64,000 nucleotides of DNA, from contig VZSE01001758.1 in NCBI GenBank assembly GCA_013398275.1, forward strand, positions 124,001 through 188,000. The letters are read 5' to 3'. This document shows, piece by piece, positions 20,871 to 30,321 of the stretch. A program made the translations under genes and the position numbers. The DNA is from Promerops cafer (Eukaryota; Chordata; Aves; Passeriformes; Nectariniidae). How positions within the stretch are numbered: the stretch's first letter is position 1; each line of letters starts with the position of its first letter. The notes under the pieces are model-generated. The model saw only the letters and a program-made list of their open reading frames with translations, made no database searches and was not told where the DNA came from.

Positions 20871-20977
20871 ATTATTCCATAGTGCTTCAGTGAAAGTTCA
20901 AAGAGATTTTATACACAGTGATTATGAAAATAGAGATATATTTTTTCCATACAATAGTTTTACTTCTGCCAGCTACA
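20871..20977 (+). repeat. 107-bp direct repeat, copy 2 (KCTD9 3'UTR)
   Basis: This is the partner of 17697-17803 at 3,174 bp distance, in the same orientation. It lies near the end of the inferred KCTD9 3'UTR. Confidence 0.95.
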
Positions 20978-22674
20978 AAATATGATAAAGAAAAATAATT
21001 CATTTGTTTCTCTAGCCCTAGGAATCTTCTACTGCAACAGACACAACATTCCCACTGAAAGCCATGAGGTGGGAGAAAGGACTCCAAAGTCACACTGTAG
21101 GATTTCCCTGGAATCTACAGGTCATTTCTCCAAGGACATATAGTGTTGTCCTAGAGCCTGATCCAGAGGGATCTGCAGGAAATAATCCCAATTCTGAACC
21201 TCGTGGCTCTGGGATTTGAGCCTTGAAAGTTCAGGTCACTTGCCTGAGTCAAACCAACTTGAAAAGGAGGGAGAATCCTGCAATTCCCCCTGAACACATC
21301 CTTTGCTGATCCCCAACCATCACTGATCCTCCCAGACTGGTGGCAAAGCAGCATTTTTGTAACAACAACTGAGACAACAAGACGACAAAAATTGCACTGC
21401 AAGGGAGAGACAACCCCCTGAAGAGCTGTAGAACTCCAGCTGCTGTGGGACTCCAGCTGGGATCCACTGGTTCTTACTCCTCCTTTGTATTTCTACAGTA
21501 ACAGCTTGCTTTCCTTAAATTCAAGGTTAGTTTTAACTTTGGGGTGGTTTAAGCATCTGAGGTAAGTTCTTGATGCACCTTTTTTTCTTTTTTTGGTATA
21601 GTTTCTTCATGTGCTTTTTGACTTTTTGTAAAATAAAGGTGGTGTGAGCTGAGAACTCCATGGATCCTACAGGGAAGCAGCTCCTTATCCACATCCAGGG
21701 GTGCTGAGGCCTCTGCCCTGCACAACTCCCCCACACAAGCAGCTCCAGCTGCTTTCTGCACAGGCACAGCACGTGTGGGAGGGCATGGAGGGCACCTGGC
21801 CCCAGGCAAGGTGCTTTTACAGCCACCTGAAGCAGCCCAAACAGAACAGGAAGATCCAGCTGGGAAAAGGATGATGCCCAGGGAGCTTTCAGGGAGTCTT
21901 TGCATAGTACATGGAGGGGAAACAGGGAAAGATTCACCTGCTGAGGTCATGAGGGGAGGGTGGAGCATGAGCTGGGGCCCCTCTGCCTCTCTCTGCTTTG
22001 GTGACAGCTCTGTGCTTTCCTCTCTGCATTGAATTCACCAAAACTCTGCAGGAACTCCAGCCTGGAGTGGTCAGGACATGTGAAAGCAGGATTTTTCTCA
22101 CCAGCTGTGATTGACAGTGCACCTCCACACTCATTTGGAGATGATTAATTAAAGACATCCCATTTCTGAGCAGGGATGTTCCCATCAGCTTCCACCCCAG
22201 CAGAGACCTGAGCACCCCTTGGGGACACTGAGCCACCCCTGGCACGGATACAGACTGGAAATACACCTGTAAACCTCAACTTGGTTGCTACTGTACAGGA
22301 GTAACATTTTCTATTCATATTGCAGCTACAGATTTAATAAATAGAATTGCATATATTGTGCTTTATAAATTAAAATGCATTCCAAAGTGAGGCAATGCTA
22401 AACAATGAAACCATTGAACCTTTCCCCCCCAAACCAGCCACACTCTCTGATTCCAGCACCAGCCCACTTCCTCACTCTGCTCACAGAGGTACAAACTCTC
22501 TGTTTGTACCTCTGGAAACAAAAATTCCCTCCCCAAAAGGGATCAAAAAGTTTACCTAGGCACTACTGCAAATGTAAGGTAGCTAATAACCATGACTTTA
22601 ACTCAGGAAGGGGAGGAGGTGAAGAAAGTCACAATGAATGTTTGGATTCCTTCCTCTTCAGCATATTCTGGCCC

Positions 22675-22791
22675 CTATCTGACACTCTGGGACATGTGCA
22701 AGGGTGTCAGCATCTCCTCAAAGATGGCTCCTTTCACATTGGATCCCCTCAGATTTGCTTCTTGTAGGTCACAACCTGACAGATCACAATT
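22675..22791 (-). CDS. KCTD9: KCTD9 terminal coding exon
   Basis: This exon has 38 codons and TAG (22677-22675). It holds the last pentapeptides (NCDLSGCDLQEANLRGSNV) and the tail EEMLTPLHMSQSVR. Confidence 0.96.
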   Translation of the reverse strand, partial: NCDLSGCDLQEANLRGSNVKGAIFEEMLTPLHMSQSVR

Positions 22792-25700
22792 CTGAAGGGG
22801 AAAGGAAAAACAATGTTAGTTGAATAGAGACAGAACTCTGTTCAAAAGTTTAACTCCACTTCCCTTAACTCCATTTAACTTTGCAGCTGGAGAAAAGCCA
22901 GCAATCCCCCAAACGACCATCTTTTTGTACACATACATATATTTATATATACATGTATAGGAAATGAATGCTAACTCACCTCCAAGTCAGTCCCTGCCAG
23001 CGTGGCTCCTCTGAGGTTGCAGTTCTTTAGTTTGGCGTTTTTCAGCGTGGCCACTCGGAGGTTAATCCCGGTCATCTGACTGCCCTCCATGTCCACACCC
23101 TTCAGGTTGGCACCTGCAACACACCCACACGGGAGGGCAGGGAGGGAAATCAGCCAGAAATGCAGCAGCTCCAGGTGATGCTTCCTAAGAGCTGGGTAAA
23201 CTGGGAGAGGTCAAGGCAGAACTGGGAATTTAATGATTATTTGGTAGAACCAGCCCAGAGTTGTGGGCTCTTCCCATGGACTGTACAAACACAGCTGAAC
23301 TTCTGCCACATAAATGTACAGGCACAGGGCTGTTTCCAGGGAATAATTAACAGGCAAAAACTTACCTTCCAAATTAGCTTTAAGGCCTGACGGATCTTCA
23401 AAGTTGCAGCCTTTCAGGGATGCTCCCTCTGCATTGGAACACAACATCTTCACCCCCTGCAGGTTTGCACACTGGCAGAGACAGGATGTGAGTCACGAGG
23501 GTGTGAAGATAAATACCAAAAATCAGCAGAATACAGATTTAAATTCTGCATTGCAACTGAACCCCCCAAAGCTCACCCCACTGTTTCTGTGAGGAAGTGT
23601 GGGAGCACTGTAAGCAGAACAATCACAGAAAACACTGGGAAACTGATTTATTTTTTTCCAATTCCTGTTTCTTGAGACAACTGCAGGACAGCCCAGGCTG
23701 CCCAGGGTGCAGCATCCTTACATCCAGCACGGATCCAGAGAGGTCAGCTCTCTCCAGGTTGGCACAGCACAGGTTGGCATGGGCCAGGTTGCAGCGGCTC
23801 AGATTGGCCATCTTGAAGTTGATGTAGCGAAGATCCAGGCGGGAAAGGTCAGCTCCACTGAAATTCAGACCCTGGAAAAGCCAGTGAACAGCCCCAAAAT
23901 GGTCACAGAAGGGAAAGGGGAAGACTGGACAAAAAAGAATTAAAAGAAACACGTCTGGGTAGTTGTGTATCTAAATCTATACAGATAAACAGATGTACTG
24001 AAACACTTCCAGTACCTTAAAGGGGCTGATAAGAAGATGGGAGAGACTTTTTATATGGACAGAGAATGCCAGGACAAGGGGCAATGGATTCACATGGACA
24101 GAGAGCGGGGTTAGATGGGATACTGGAAAGAAATTTTGCCTTGTGAGGGTGGGGAGGCCCCGGCTCAGAGCAGCTGGGGCTGCCCCTGGATCCCTGGCAG
24201 TGCCCAAGGCCAGGCTGGACAGGGCTTGGAGCACCNTGCCCCATCCCTGGCAGCATCCAAGGCCAGGTTGGAGCAGCCTGGGATAGTGGGAGGTGTCCCT
24301 GCCCGTGGCAGATTGGAACAAGAGTATCCTTAAGGTCCCTTCCAACCCCAAACCATTCCATGGTTCTATATAAACATACTCTCACAAGATCATTTACATA
24401 ACATCATGAAATGTAAATGCAAAGCTCTCAAGATTTGGACATTTCCTTAAAACAGTCTGTGGTTTTAAACTGTAAGAGGGCAGGGTTGGATCAGGTGTTA
24501 GGAAACAATTCCTGGAGTTTTGTTGGAAAGACAAAGGCTGTGTTCCCTCACCTGACAGCGCAGCTCAGACTTGGTGGGCGTTGCCAGCAGGAACCGGACA
24601 AACTCCTTCCGAGAGATGGGAGAGTGATCCTCAGCTGGCTGGGAATTCTGGGGAGAGGAGTTAAGAGGGACAGCACTGAGTTACACATTGCCTGGAAGAG
24701 CAGGATGTGCATCCAGGGGTTACAAAGAGCAAGGTACCTTAATAGCAATTTCCAGGTGTTCAATGAGGGAGTCGATCCCAAAAAACCTGGCTTCTTCCAA
24801 AACCCCTACAAACAAAGCAGTGCTGGTTATTCCACAGAATTGCTGATCCAGAGAGCAGCACCCTTCTCTCCCCTTACTGGAGAACACACACACATTATAC
24901 TGGATGTAACTGGGGAGAGAGAAAAAGTTTGCTTGCAGCTAAAAGGAAAAACATAACTCAGACACAACATTTCCAACACCAGCATTAGGTTAAAGAGATC
25001 AACTCCAGAATTCCAGATATTAATCCAGTATGGATTTTTAATGCCCAAAAGAGAAATCACCAGCCTATCCTCATTAAAGCAAGCACATGGAGCTGCACTG
25101 CTGAGAATAAATCCACCAAAGGAACACTCCCAACCACGGGGATGAGCACACAAAGCTCCCCCTGGCTTCACCACGGGCACCTGAGGGCAAAGCTTTAATT
25201 CCAAGGAGGAATAATTTAGGAGATGTCAGACAGGTAATACCTACCTAGCAAATTAATGCCATCATTTACAATGAGCTGTCCGTGACGCAAATAGTTCAAA
25301 ATGGGCTCAAAATACTCGGGACTGCGGTCAATGAGGAAAGCTCCTCTAGGATCTTGCTTATTCCCCCAAGCATCTGTTTCCACAACATATATATATATAA
25401 AATTACTTTTGATGTAGTAATAGAAGAGCATTTTCTTCAGTTTTCAGAGTTTTTTATTACCAAAGGGGACTGGAATAGCAAACATTCCACTTGGAAGGGC
25501 AGTTCGGAGAGAGAAGGAAGGAAAAAAGGAGTGGGGAGAAAAAATCACCTTAAAACGAACTTGTTCCTGCTCTGAATAACTGAATTTTTACCACAAACAA
25601 AAGAATCCTGGCTAGGATAAAAGCAGCACCAAAATTTTAGTCTGATTGTCTCCCCAAGGCTGCCTCATGCAGTTTGCTCACTGGCTCTGCTGACAAAACT

Positions 25701-28340
25701 GAGGAAGATGCAACAAGACAAAAACCTCAAATCAAATAAACAAACAAAAAAAGGACCCAAACTACTCACAATGGATGGGAGCTATATCTACAGTTTGTGA
25801 GATGATCAACATTAGGTGGTGAGATGATAAACAGAGAGAAATAAAGTTATTAAAAAAGAATCCTCTGTTCTGCTCTGGTACTTTAACATACTTTGGATAT
25901 TTTACTTTATGAACAAGAGCCTCAGCGTGACAGTGACTTTTGCCTACTTTGTTCATTTATTACTTAAAAATAATAAATTTCATCTCAATACACTCACCTT
26001 TGTCTTTGAACATGTGTGCCAACATACTGTCAGGTTCTTTGTTAACCAAAGTGCTCCTAGAAAACAAAAGCAGCCCAACTTTACTTTTCCTTCATCTGTA
26101 AATGTTTAAGAATTAATTTCTTGCAAAACTGTGCTGGCAAATACAAAATACAGAGAAAGCTGCAGGAGTCAAAGACCTCCTGCTTCACAGTAAGTTATGT
26201 TTTAAGGTCTTTTGCGTTACTGAAATGAAGTTTTTGAAGACCATTTTTACCGGGTGGTGGTGAAATATCTGCCTCCCACATTGAGAGTCAGCCAGTCTGT
26301 GTGAGACCCTGTCAGCTCCTCCTGAGCTCTCCCATCAGTCTGAGGATCTGCAGAGAAGAAACAAAGTAATTATTGGAAAAATGGTTAATATTCTTTAATT
26401 ACGAAGAGGTATCTTCTGAAAACACCACAAAATAAAATCTTAAGTTTATATGAAAGCAAAATAAACTCTATTAAATAAAAGGTTAAAGATTAAGAATCAC
26501 AGACTCACCAATGAAGGGCTCCCCTTCACAGACAAACAAAACATCATCATCCCTGAGACAGGAGGGCGCAGAGGGAAGAAAAAAAGAAGGTTAATCATAA
26601 TTTATTGTTCATCTAATTGACAGTGGAACCTCTTCTGATTACTTTCAGGTAAATTATGACCAGTGGCCATTAGCTGGAACTTCTGTATCTGATTTTTATC
26701 TGTATTTTGCAGGTTCTACTGGATTGGAATGGACTGACTTCACCAGAGATTTTATCTGCAGCAGCCAGGTAGGGACCACTTGTGTGGTCCAATCAATTAA
26801 TTCTTACAAAATAGTTGCTCTTCTCCCCAGTCTAGGACTATTCTGTGAAGCCAAAGTATTGACAGAATTTGTCTCCTTTACAGAAACCCCCCATTCCAGG
26901 GCTGAGTGGAATAGTGGGGATTTCATGGTACAAACATTGCCCTGGAATCAACACAGCAGGAGATGAAAAAGCCTCAAACACAGCTTGTATCAAGTTCTGA
27001 ATCAATAAATGTTTTGAAGTTAAAAAGGCACGAAAGGACCTTTGGGCATCCTGGCTGGAAATGATCACATCTGTTTTTAGGGAAAGCAGTGGGTATCGAT
27101 TAAGGAGGTTTAACAGGTTAGTCTCTTAATCCACAGCCCTGATTTGCCTTTTCCTGGCTGATCCTCACCTAATCAAAGCAATATCATCAATGAGCCCCCC
27201 TTTCCCGTTGTAAACGCTGGTGGCTTTTATCCCAAGCTTGTTGCTGGCCACAGAGAGCAAATCTGAGAGAGTCCCATACACAGCCACGACCTGGGGGAGG
27301 AGAGAACAAAGGAGGCTATAAATAAAAACAAAACCATGAAACTGTGCTCCAAAAGTTCTGCCACTTCAGATTTATCAGGGCTATTAGGAGGAGGAAAATC
27401 CATTTAGATCTTGACCAAGAAACAAGGGAAAAGATCAACTTTGGTGCTGGAACACAAAAACAGGGTGACTTGCACAGCTCCCACCAAAACTCACTGCAAC
27501 AGCAGTGAGGGAATAAATGTTGGTGCTGTAAGAATATAATTCAGTTATTTATTTCTCTAAAGAAATATTGCTACTTGTTCTGTTCCAAGCCTCTCCCAAA
27601 TGTACTGCCCTCCCTAAAACTAAGGATTAAAGGACAGGCACATAAACTGTCTGCACTCAGGATGTGGATGGGAAAATCAGGATCACTGACACAAATTACC
27701 AGAACTGCAAGACTGAAATGCGGTCACATGAACTCCAGCACTTCAGGTCCGGGTGGAAAAAGCAGGATCATGGGCAGAATTAACAGAATTACACATTAAA
27801 GCACAGTCACATCAACGTCTACACTCAGAATGTGGATGGAAACACCAAGACCACGCACTCTCTGTGGTACTGCAGCCCAGGGACAAGGGCTTTTCCTCTG
27901 CTGGACAAGCACTGGTTGGGCCTAAAAATCATTATTTTCAGTCTTGAGACGATTTTAGCGAGCTTTTAAACAATTAAATGCGATTATTCCTAGGGTACCC
28001 CCACGCAGGGTCAGTCTCCCCCCAGAGCCCTCATCTCACAGCTGTGCCTGACGCGAACAGCCGGACGCGACCCCCTGAAGCCACCACGCGCCTCCAACCG
28101 CGACAAATCCCCGCCTGTGGCGATTCCCTCGCGATTTCCTCCGCAGGCAGCGAGGGGGAACCCCGCGCCCCGCTCCCCTCCGGACGGCGCGGCGCAGGCC
28201 CGGCTGCCCCAGGAGGCTGCGGGGAGGGCAGGGCCGGGCAGGGCCCCGCAGGGAGTGGGACCAGCCGCGGGCCGACCGCGGCCCGGCCTCACCTTCCCGT
28301 TGCGGGCGCTGCCGTTGACGAACAGCGTCACCCGCCTCAT
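22675..28340 (-). CDS. KCTD9: KCTD9, BTB/pentapeptide-repeat protein, complete
   Basis: KCTD9 is a BTB adaptor thought to recruit substrates to cullin-3 ubiquitin ligases. Twelve exons on the minus strand: 28340-28293, 27290-27169, 26552-26509, 26347-26251, 26056-25998, 25373-25245, 24805-24738, 24647-24552, 23871-23722, 23471-23366, 23113-22980 and 22791-22675. They sum to 1,170 bp, 389 residues plus TAG, the length I recall for human. Residues 1 to about 70 are the KHA-like N-terminal domain (MRRVTLFVNGS). Residues 89 to about 185 are the BTB/T1 domain (DWLTLNVGGRYF, then FLIDRSPEYFEPILNYLRHG). Residues 222 to about 375 are pentapeptide repeats of A(D/N)LXX type (ANLSRCNLAHANLCCANLE) predicted to form a right-handed beta-helix. 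The protein ends HMSQSVR as in mammals. At the exon 5/6 junction it reads KDKDAWGNKQ where I recall GVW in human. The gene shares its promoter with CDCA2. Confidence 0.97.
23722..23871 (-). CDS. KCTD9: KCTD9 exon 9, first pentapeptide repeats
   Basis: Fifty codons in phase 0 begin GLNFSGADLSRLDLRYINF and run in five-residue steps to ADLSGSVLD. Every fifth residue is Leu or Phe, the inward-facing position of the beta-helix. Confidence 0.96.
24010..24372 (+). mobile_element. CR1 retroposon, antisense to KCTD9, broken by gap
   Basis: The CR1 3' region ends CCAAACCATTCCATGGTTC. It carries an internal unknown base at 24236, around which the CR1 block 'CCAAGGCCAGG' occurs twice. It lies in the KCTD9 intron between exons 8 and 9. 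Confidence 0.85.
24236..24236. other. Assembly gap (single N) within CR1
   Basis: The CR1 block before the N (TCCCTGGCAGTGCCCAAGGC) is repeated after it (TCCCTGGCAGCATCCAAGGC), so the flanks probably overlap. It is intronic. Confidence 0.9.
25245..25373 (-). CDS. KCTD9: KCTD9 exon 6, core of BTB domain
   Basis: This exon encodes WGNKQDPRGAFLIDRSPEYF and PILNYLRHGQLIVNDGINLL, the most conserved KCTD BTB segment. Two bases complete the split Asp codon. Its acceptor lies in an (AT)n stretch that is weak in pyrimidines. Confidence 0.95.
27653..27880 (+). repeat. Diverged tandem repeat, about 85-bp unit, about 2.5 copies
   Basis: Units start CACTCAGGATGTGGATGG, CACTTCAGGTCCGGGTGG and CACTCAGAATGTGGATGG, and share later blocks such as CAGGATCA and GTCACAT. 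The array lies in KCTD9 intron 1. Confidence 0.7.
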
Positions 28341-28590
28341 GCTGCGCCCGCCGCCGCGCTGACACCCGGAAGAAGCGGGCGCTGACGGGCAGGCCCCACA
28401 GCCAATCAGCGCCGCGCGGCGCCGCGCATCTGCCCGATGGGCAGGGAGGAGGCGGGGCAAAGCCAGGACGACAGCCAATCGCGACCAGAAGAAGCATCCA
28501 TATTTGCATAAACCCTCTGTGACTGGTTGTCTCCCGTCACGTGCGCGAGGGCCGTTGAATTAATTGATTTAATAATTTTATTTTTTTCTC

Positions 28591-28632
28591 CCGTACCAAA
28601 GCGGTGGCGNNNNCCGTACCAAAGCGGTGGCG
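28591..28632. other. Assembly gap (4 N) with 19-bp repeated flanks
   Basis: CCGTACCAAAGCGGTGGCG occurs at 28591-28609 and again at 28614-28632, on either side of N28610-28613. The true sequence probably contains it once. Confidence 0.9.
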
Positions 28633-28850
28633 CGGTCCAACGGCCCGCGATCTCTCCGCCGACTCAAAGAGTTCCCCCTGTCCCGCCAAGCCCCGCGGGC
28701 CCCCGGGGCAGAGCAGCGGTGAGGAGTCTCCCCCATGATACGCTGTCCCTGCGGTGCTGCTGGGGCCGCGGTGGCTGCGGCCGCGGTGGCTGCGGTGGGC
28801 GCTGGGGCTGGGCGAAGGGGCGGGGGCGCGGAGGGATCCGCAGGGGCGTG

Positions 28851-28862
28851 GCGCGGTTTGAA
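28851..28862 (+). promoter_or_regulatory. CDCA2: CDE/CHR-like cell-cycle element before CDCA2
   Basis: GCGCGGTTTGAA resembles the CDE plus CHR (TTTGAA) elements of G2/M genes bound by DREAM and MuvB complexes. It lies about 30 bp upstream of a candidate first-exon donor (GAG|GTGAGG at 28892/28893). The match and position suit a mitotic gene, but the spacing of the two halves is not canonical. Confidence 0.5.
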
Positions 28863-28892
28863 AGTGTGAGGCGGGCCGGGCGCGGGGCTGAG

Positions 28893-29748
28893 GTGAGGGC
28901 GGCTCCGCAGGGAGCAGGAGCGGGGAGTCCTCGGGGGTGTCCGGGGTGGTGCAGGGGGTGTCCGGGGTGAGCTCTGGAGCTGTGGGGTGCGAGTGCCCGG
29001 GGGTGGTGCAGACCGGGGGAGCCCCGGGTTGGATGTTTTTCTGTCCTCGTCTGGTGGCTGTGTTTGTAGCCATCGGCCTCTGCTGGGGCCTAAGAGCAGA
29101 AAAAGAAAAAAATAAGGAAGAAAAAGATTGCCCAGCGTTGTTAAGCAGATTAATTTTGGTAATTTTGTTTCTAAGAGTGCACGTATTTGCAGAAGCGAAG
29201 TTTCAGAGTCACGTTATTGAGTTGTATGTCATTAACGTCAAGAAACTAACTGCAAAGAAACCTAGCCTTTTCAAGTCTCTACTTAGAAGCTAGTGATATT
29301 TTTAAAAAATATATATTACTAGTGTTGTTTCTTCTGCTGATTTATTTCCAAGACTTGTATTCTCTTTCTGCTGCTACTAATTAGTGTTATTAAAGTAGTA
29401 TTAAACTGCTGATATTTATTGTAACACTTGGAGCAAAACAGTCGCAGTGCGATTATGATTATTGTATTTTATACACATATTTTATATTAATGTGAGGCTT
29501 GACAGAGTGAAATCACAGCCTTGTGGCTCCTTACCCTGAGCCACTCCTGTGTATGTTTATAATGCAGGTTTTTATTGCTCTGTGTTTTTCTTTCTGGTCC
29601 TTTCCCTGCAGTTCTTTGGGGATAAATTTCCCTTCCCACTCAACTATTAAACACCTTGTCCTGGAAAAATGTGGGTTTGGGAGACGCTTGAGCATGGTAG
29701 TGAGGTCTTGCTCTTAGCAAGTAATATTTTTTTTTTTCTTTTTAATAG
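28893..29748 (+). other. CDCA2: CDCA2 intron 1 (inferred)
   Basis: The GC content falls sharply after about 29,030. No exon or repeat was recognised. The intron ends at a T-rich acceptor, TTTTTAATAG, at 29739-29748. Confidence 0.6.
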
Positions 29749-30321
29749 GAATCTGTAATTACAGGGGCAAAGGCTGAGTGGATGTTCCTTCAAATAAGTC
29801 CCAAACAATGCTCAGAGGATCTAAAACTCCCCTGAAAGTTAAAGAGAATGAGAGTGGTTGTCCTGAACAGAAGGAAGAGGACTCTTTCCCTCTGTCAGGA
29901 GCCCAGAAGAGCTGCAAAGTGACCAAATCCAAAGTCATCAGACCATCCAAGAAGGAGAATTTCACTGATGGGAGCCAGACACAGCCACCAAAACATGCCC
30001 TGAAATGCCCCAAAAACCCCGAGGAGAATTTGTGTCACCTCCAGGGGGTTGATGTGAGCTGGCAGCTCCCTGGGAGCTGTTTTGGGGCACTCAGGGGGGA
30101 TGTGCTCTGTGAACCCCCCTTGCCTTTGCACACGAAGGGGGATTTTTCCAGCAGCCGAACTGTTCCCTTGAGAAATGACTTCTCCACTCCTGAGAGGGAC
30201 AGAGTGAAAGGAAAACCTGATTTTGGACTATCTGAGCAGAGGAAAAATCCCGTTGATTTTGCTGCTGTGATAAGTGCTGAGTTTGGGATCGCTCAGGAAA
30301 GTTTTGGCAAACGACCCTCGG
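29749..30321 (+). CDS. CDCA2: CDCA2 first coding exon
   Basis: The acceptor is at 29748, the UTR runs to 29807, and ATG is at 29808 (MLRGSKTPLKVKENESG). The upstream GTG at 29778 is in frame but follows the TGA directly and is not a likely start. The region is poorly conserved until FGIAQESFGKR near its end. The donor is G|GTGAGG. Confidence 0.85.

Larger units (their letters stand above)
20730..22674 (-). other. KCTD9: KCTD9 3'UTR (inferred)
   Basis: The sequence after the KCTD9 stop shows no convincing coding frame. Minus-strand frames of 134-139 codons at 21,533-21,968 overlap in two frames and resemble nothing known. It includes copy 2 of the 107-bp repeat. Confidence 0.55.
28000..29030. 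promoter_or_regulatory. GC-rich bidirectional promoter of KCTD9 and CDCA2
   Basis: A CpG-dense block spans KCTD9 exon 1 and the presumed CDCA2 start. Between the genes are CCAAT boxes at 28402-28406 and 28475-28479, a GC box at 28451-28457, a perfect octamer ATTTGCAT at 28502-28509, a CACGTG E-box at 28538-28543, and on the CDCA2 side TTTGAA at 28857-28862. No TATA box is evident for either gene. CCAAT pairs and head-to-head CpG islands are typical of such promoters. Confidence 0.85.

Noticed and set aside
28011..29073. Several 120-178-codon frames in the GC-rich promoter
   Set aside because: GC-rich DNA has few stop codons; these overlap on both strands and run across the N gap. Only the 16 codons of KCTD9 exon 1 are supported.
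29778..29807. Upstream GTG-initiated extension of the CDCA2 frame
   Set aside because: Initiation at GTG is improbable and a TGA precedes it directly; ATG at 29808 is the first in-frame start.
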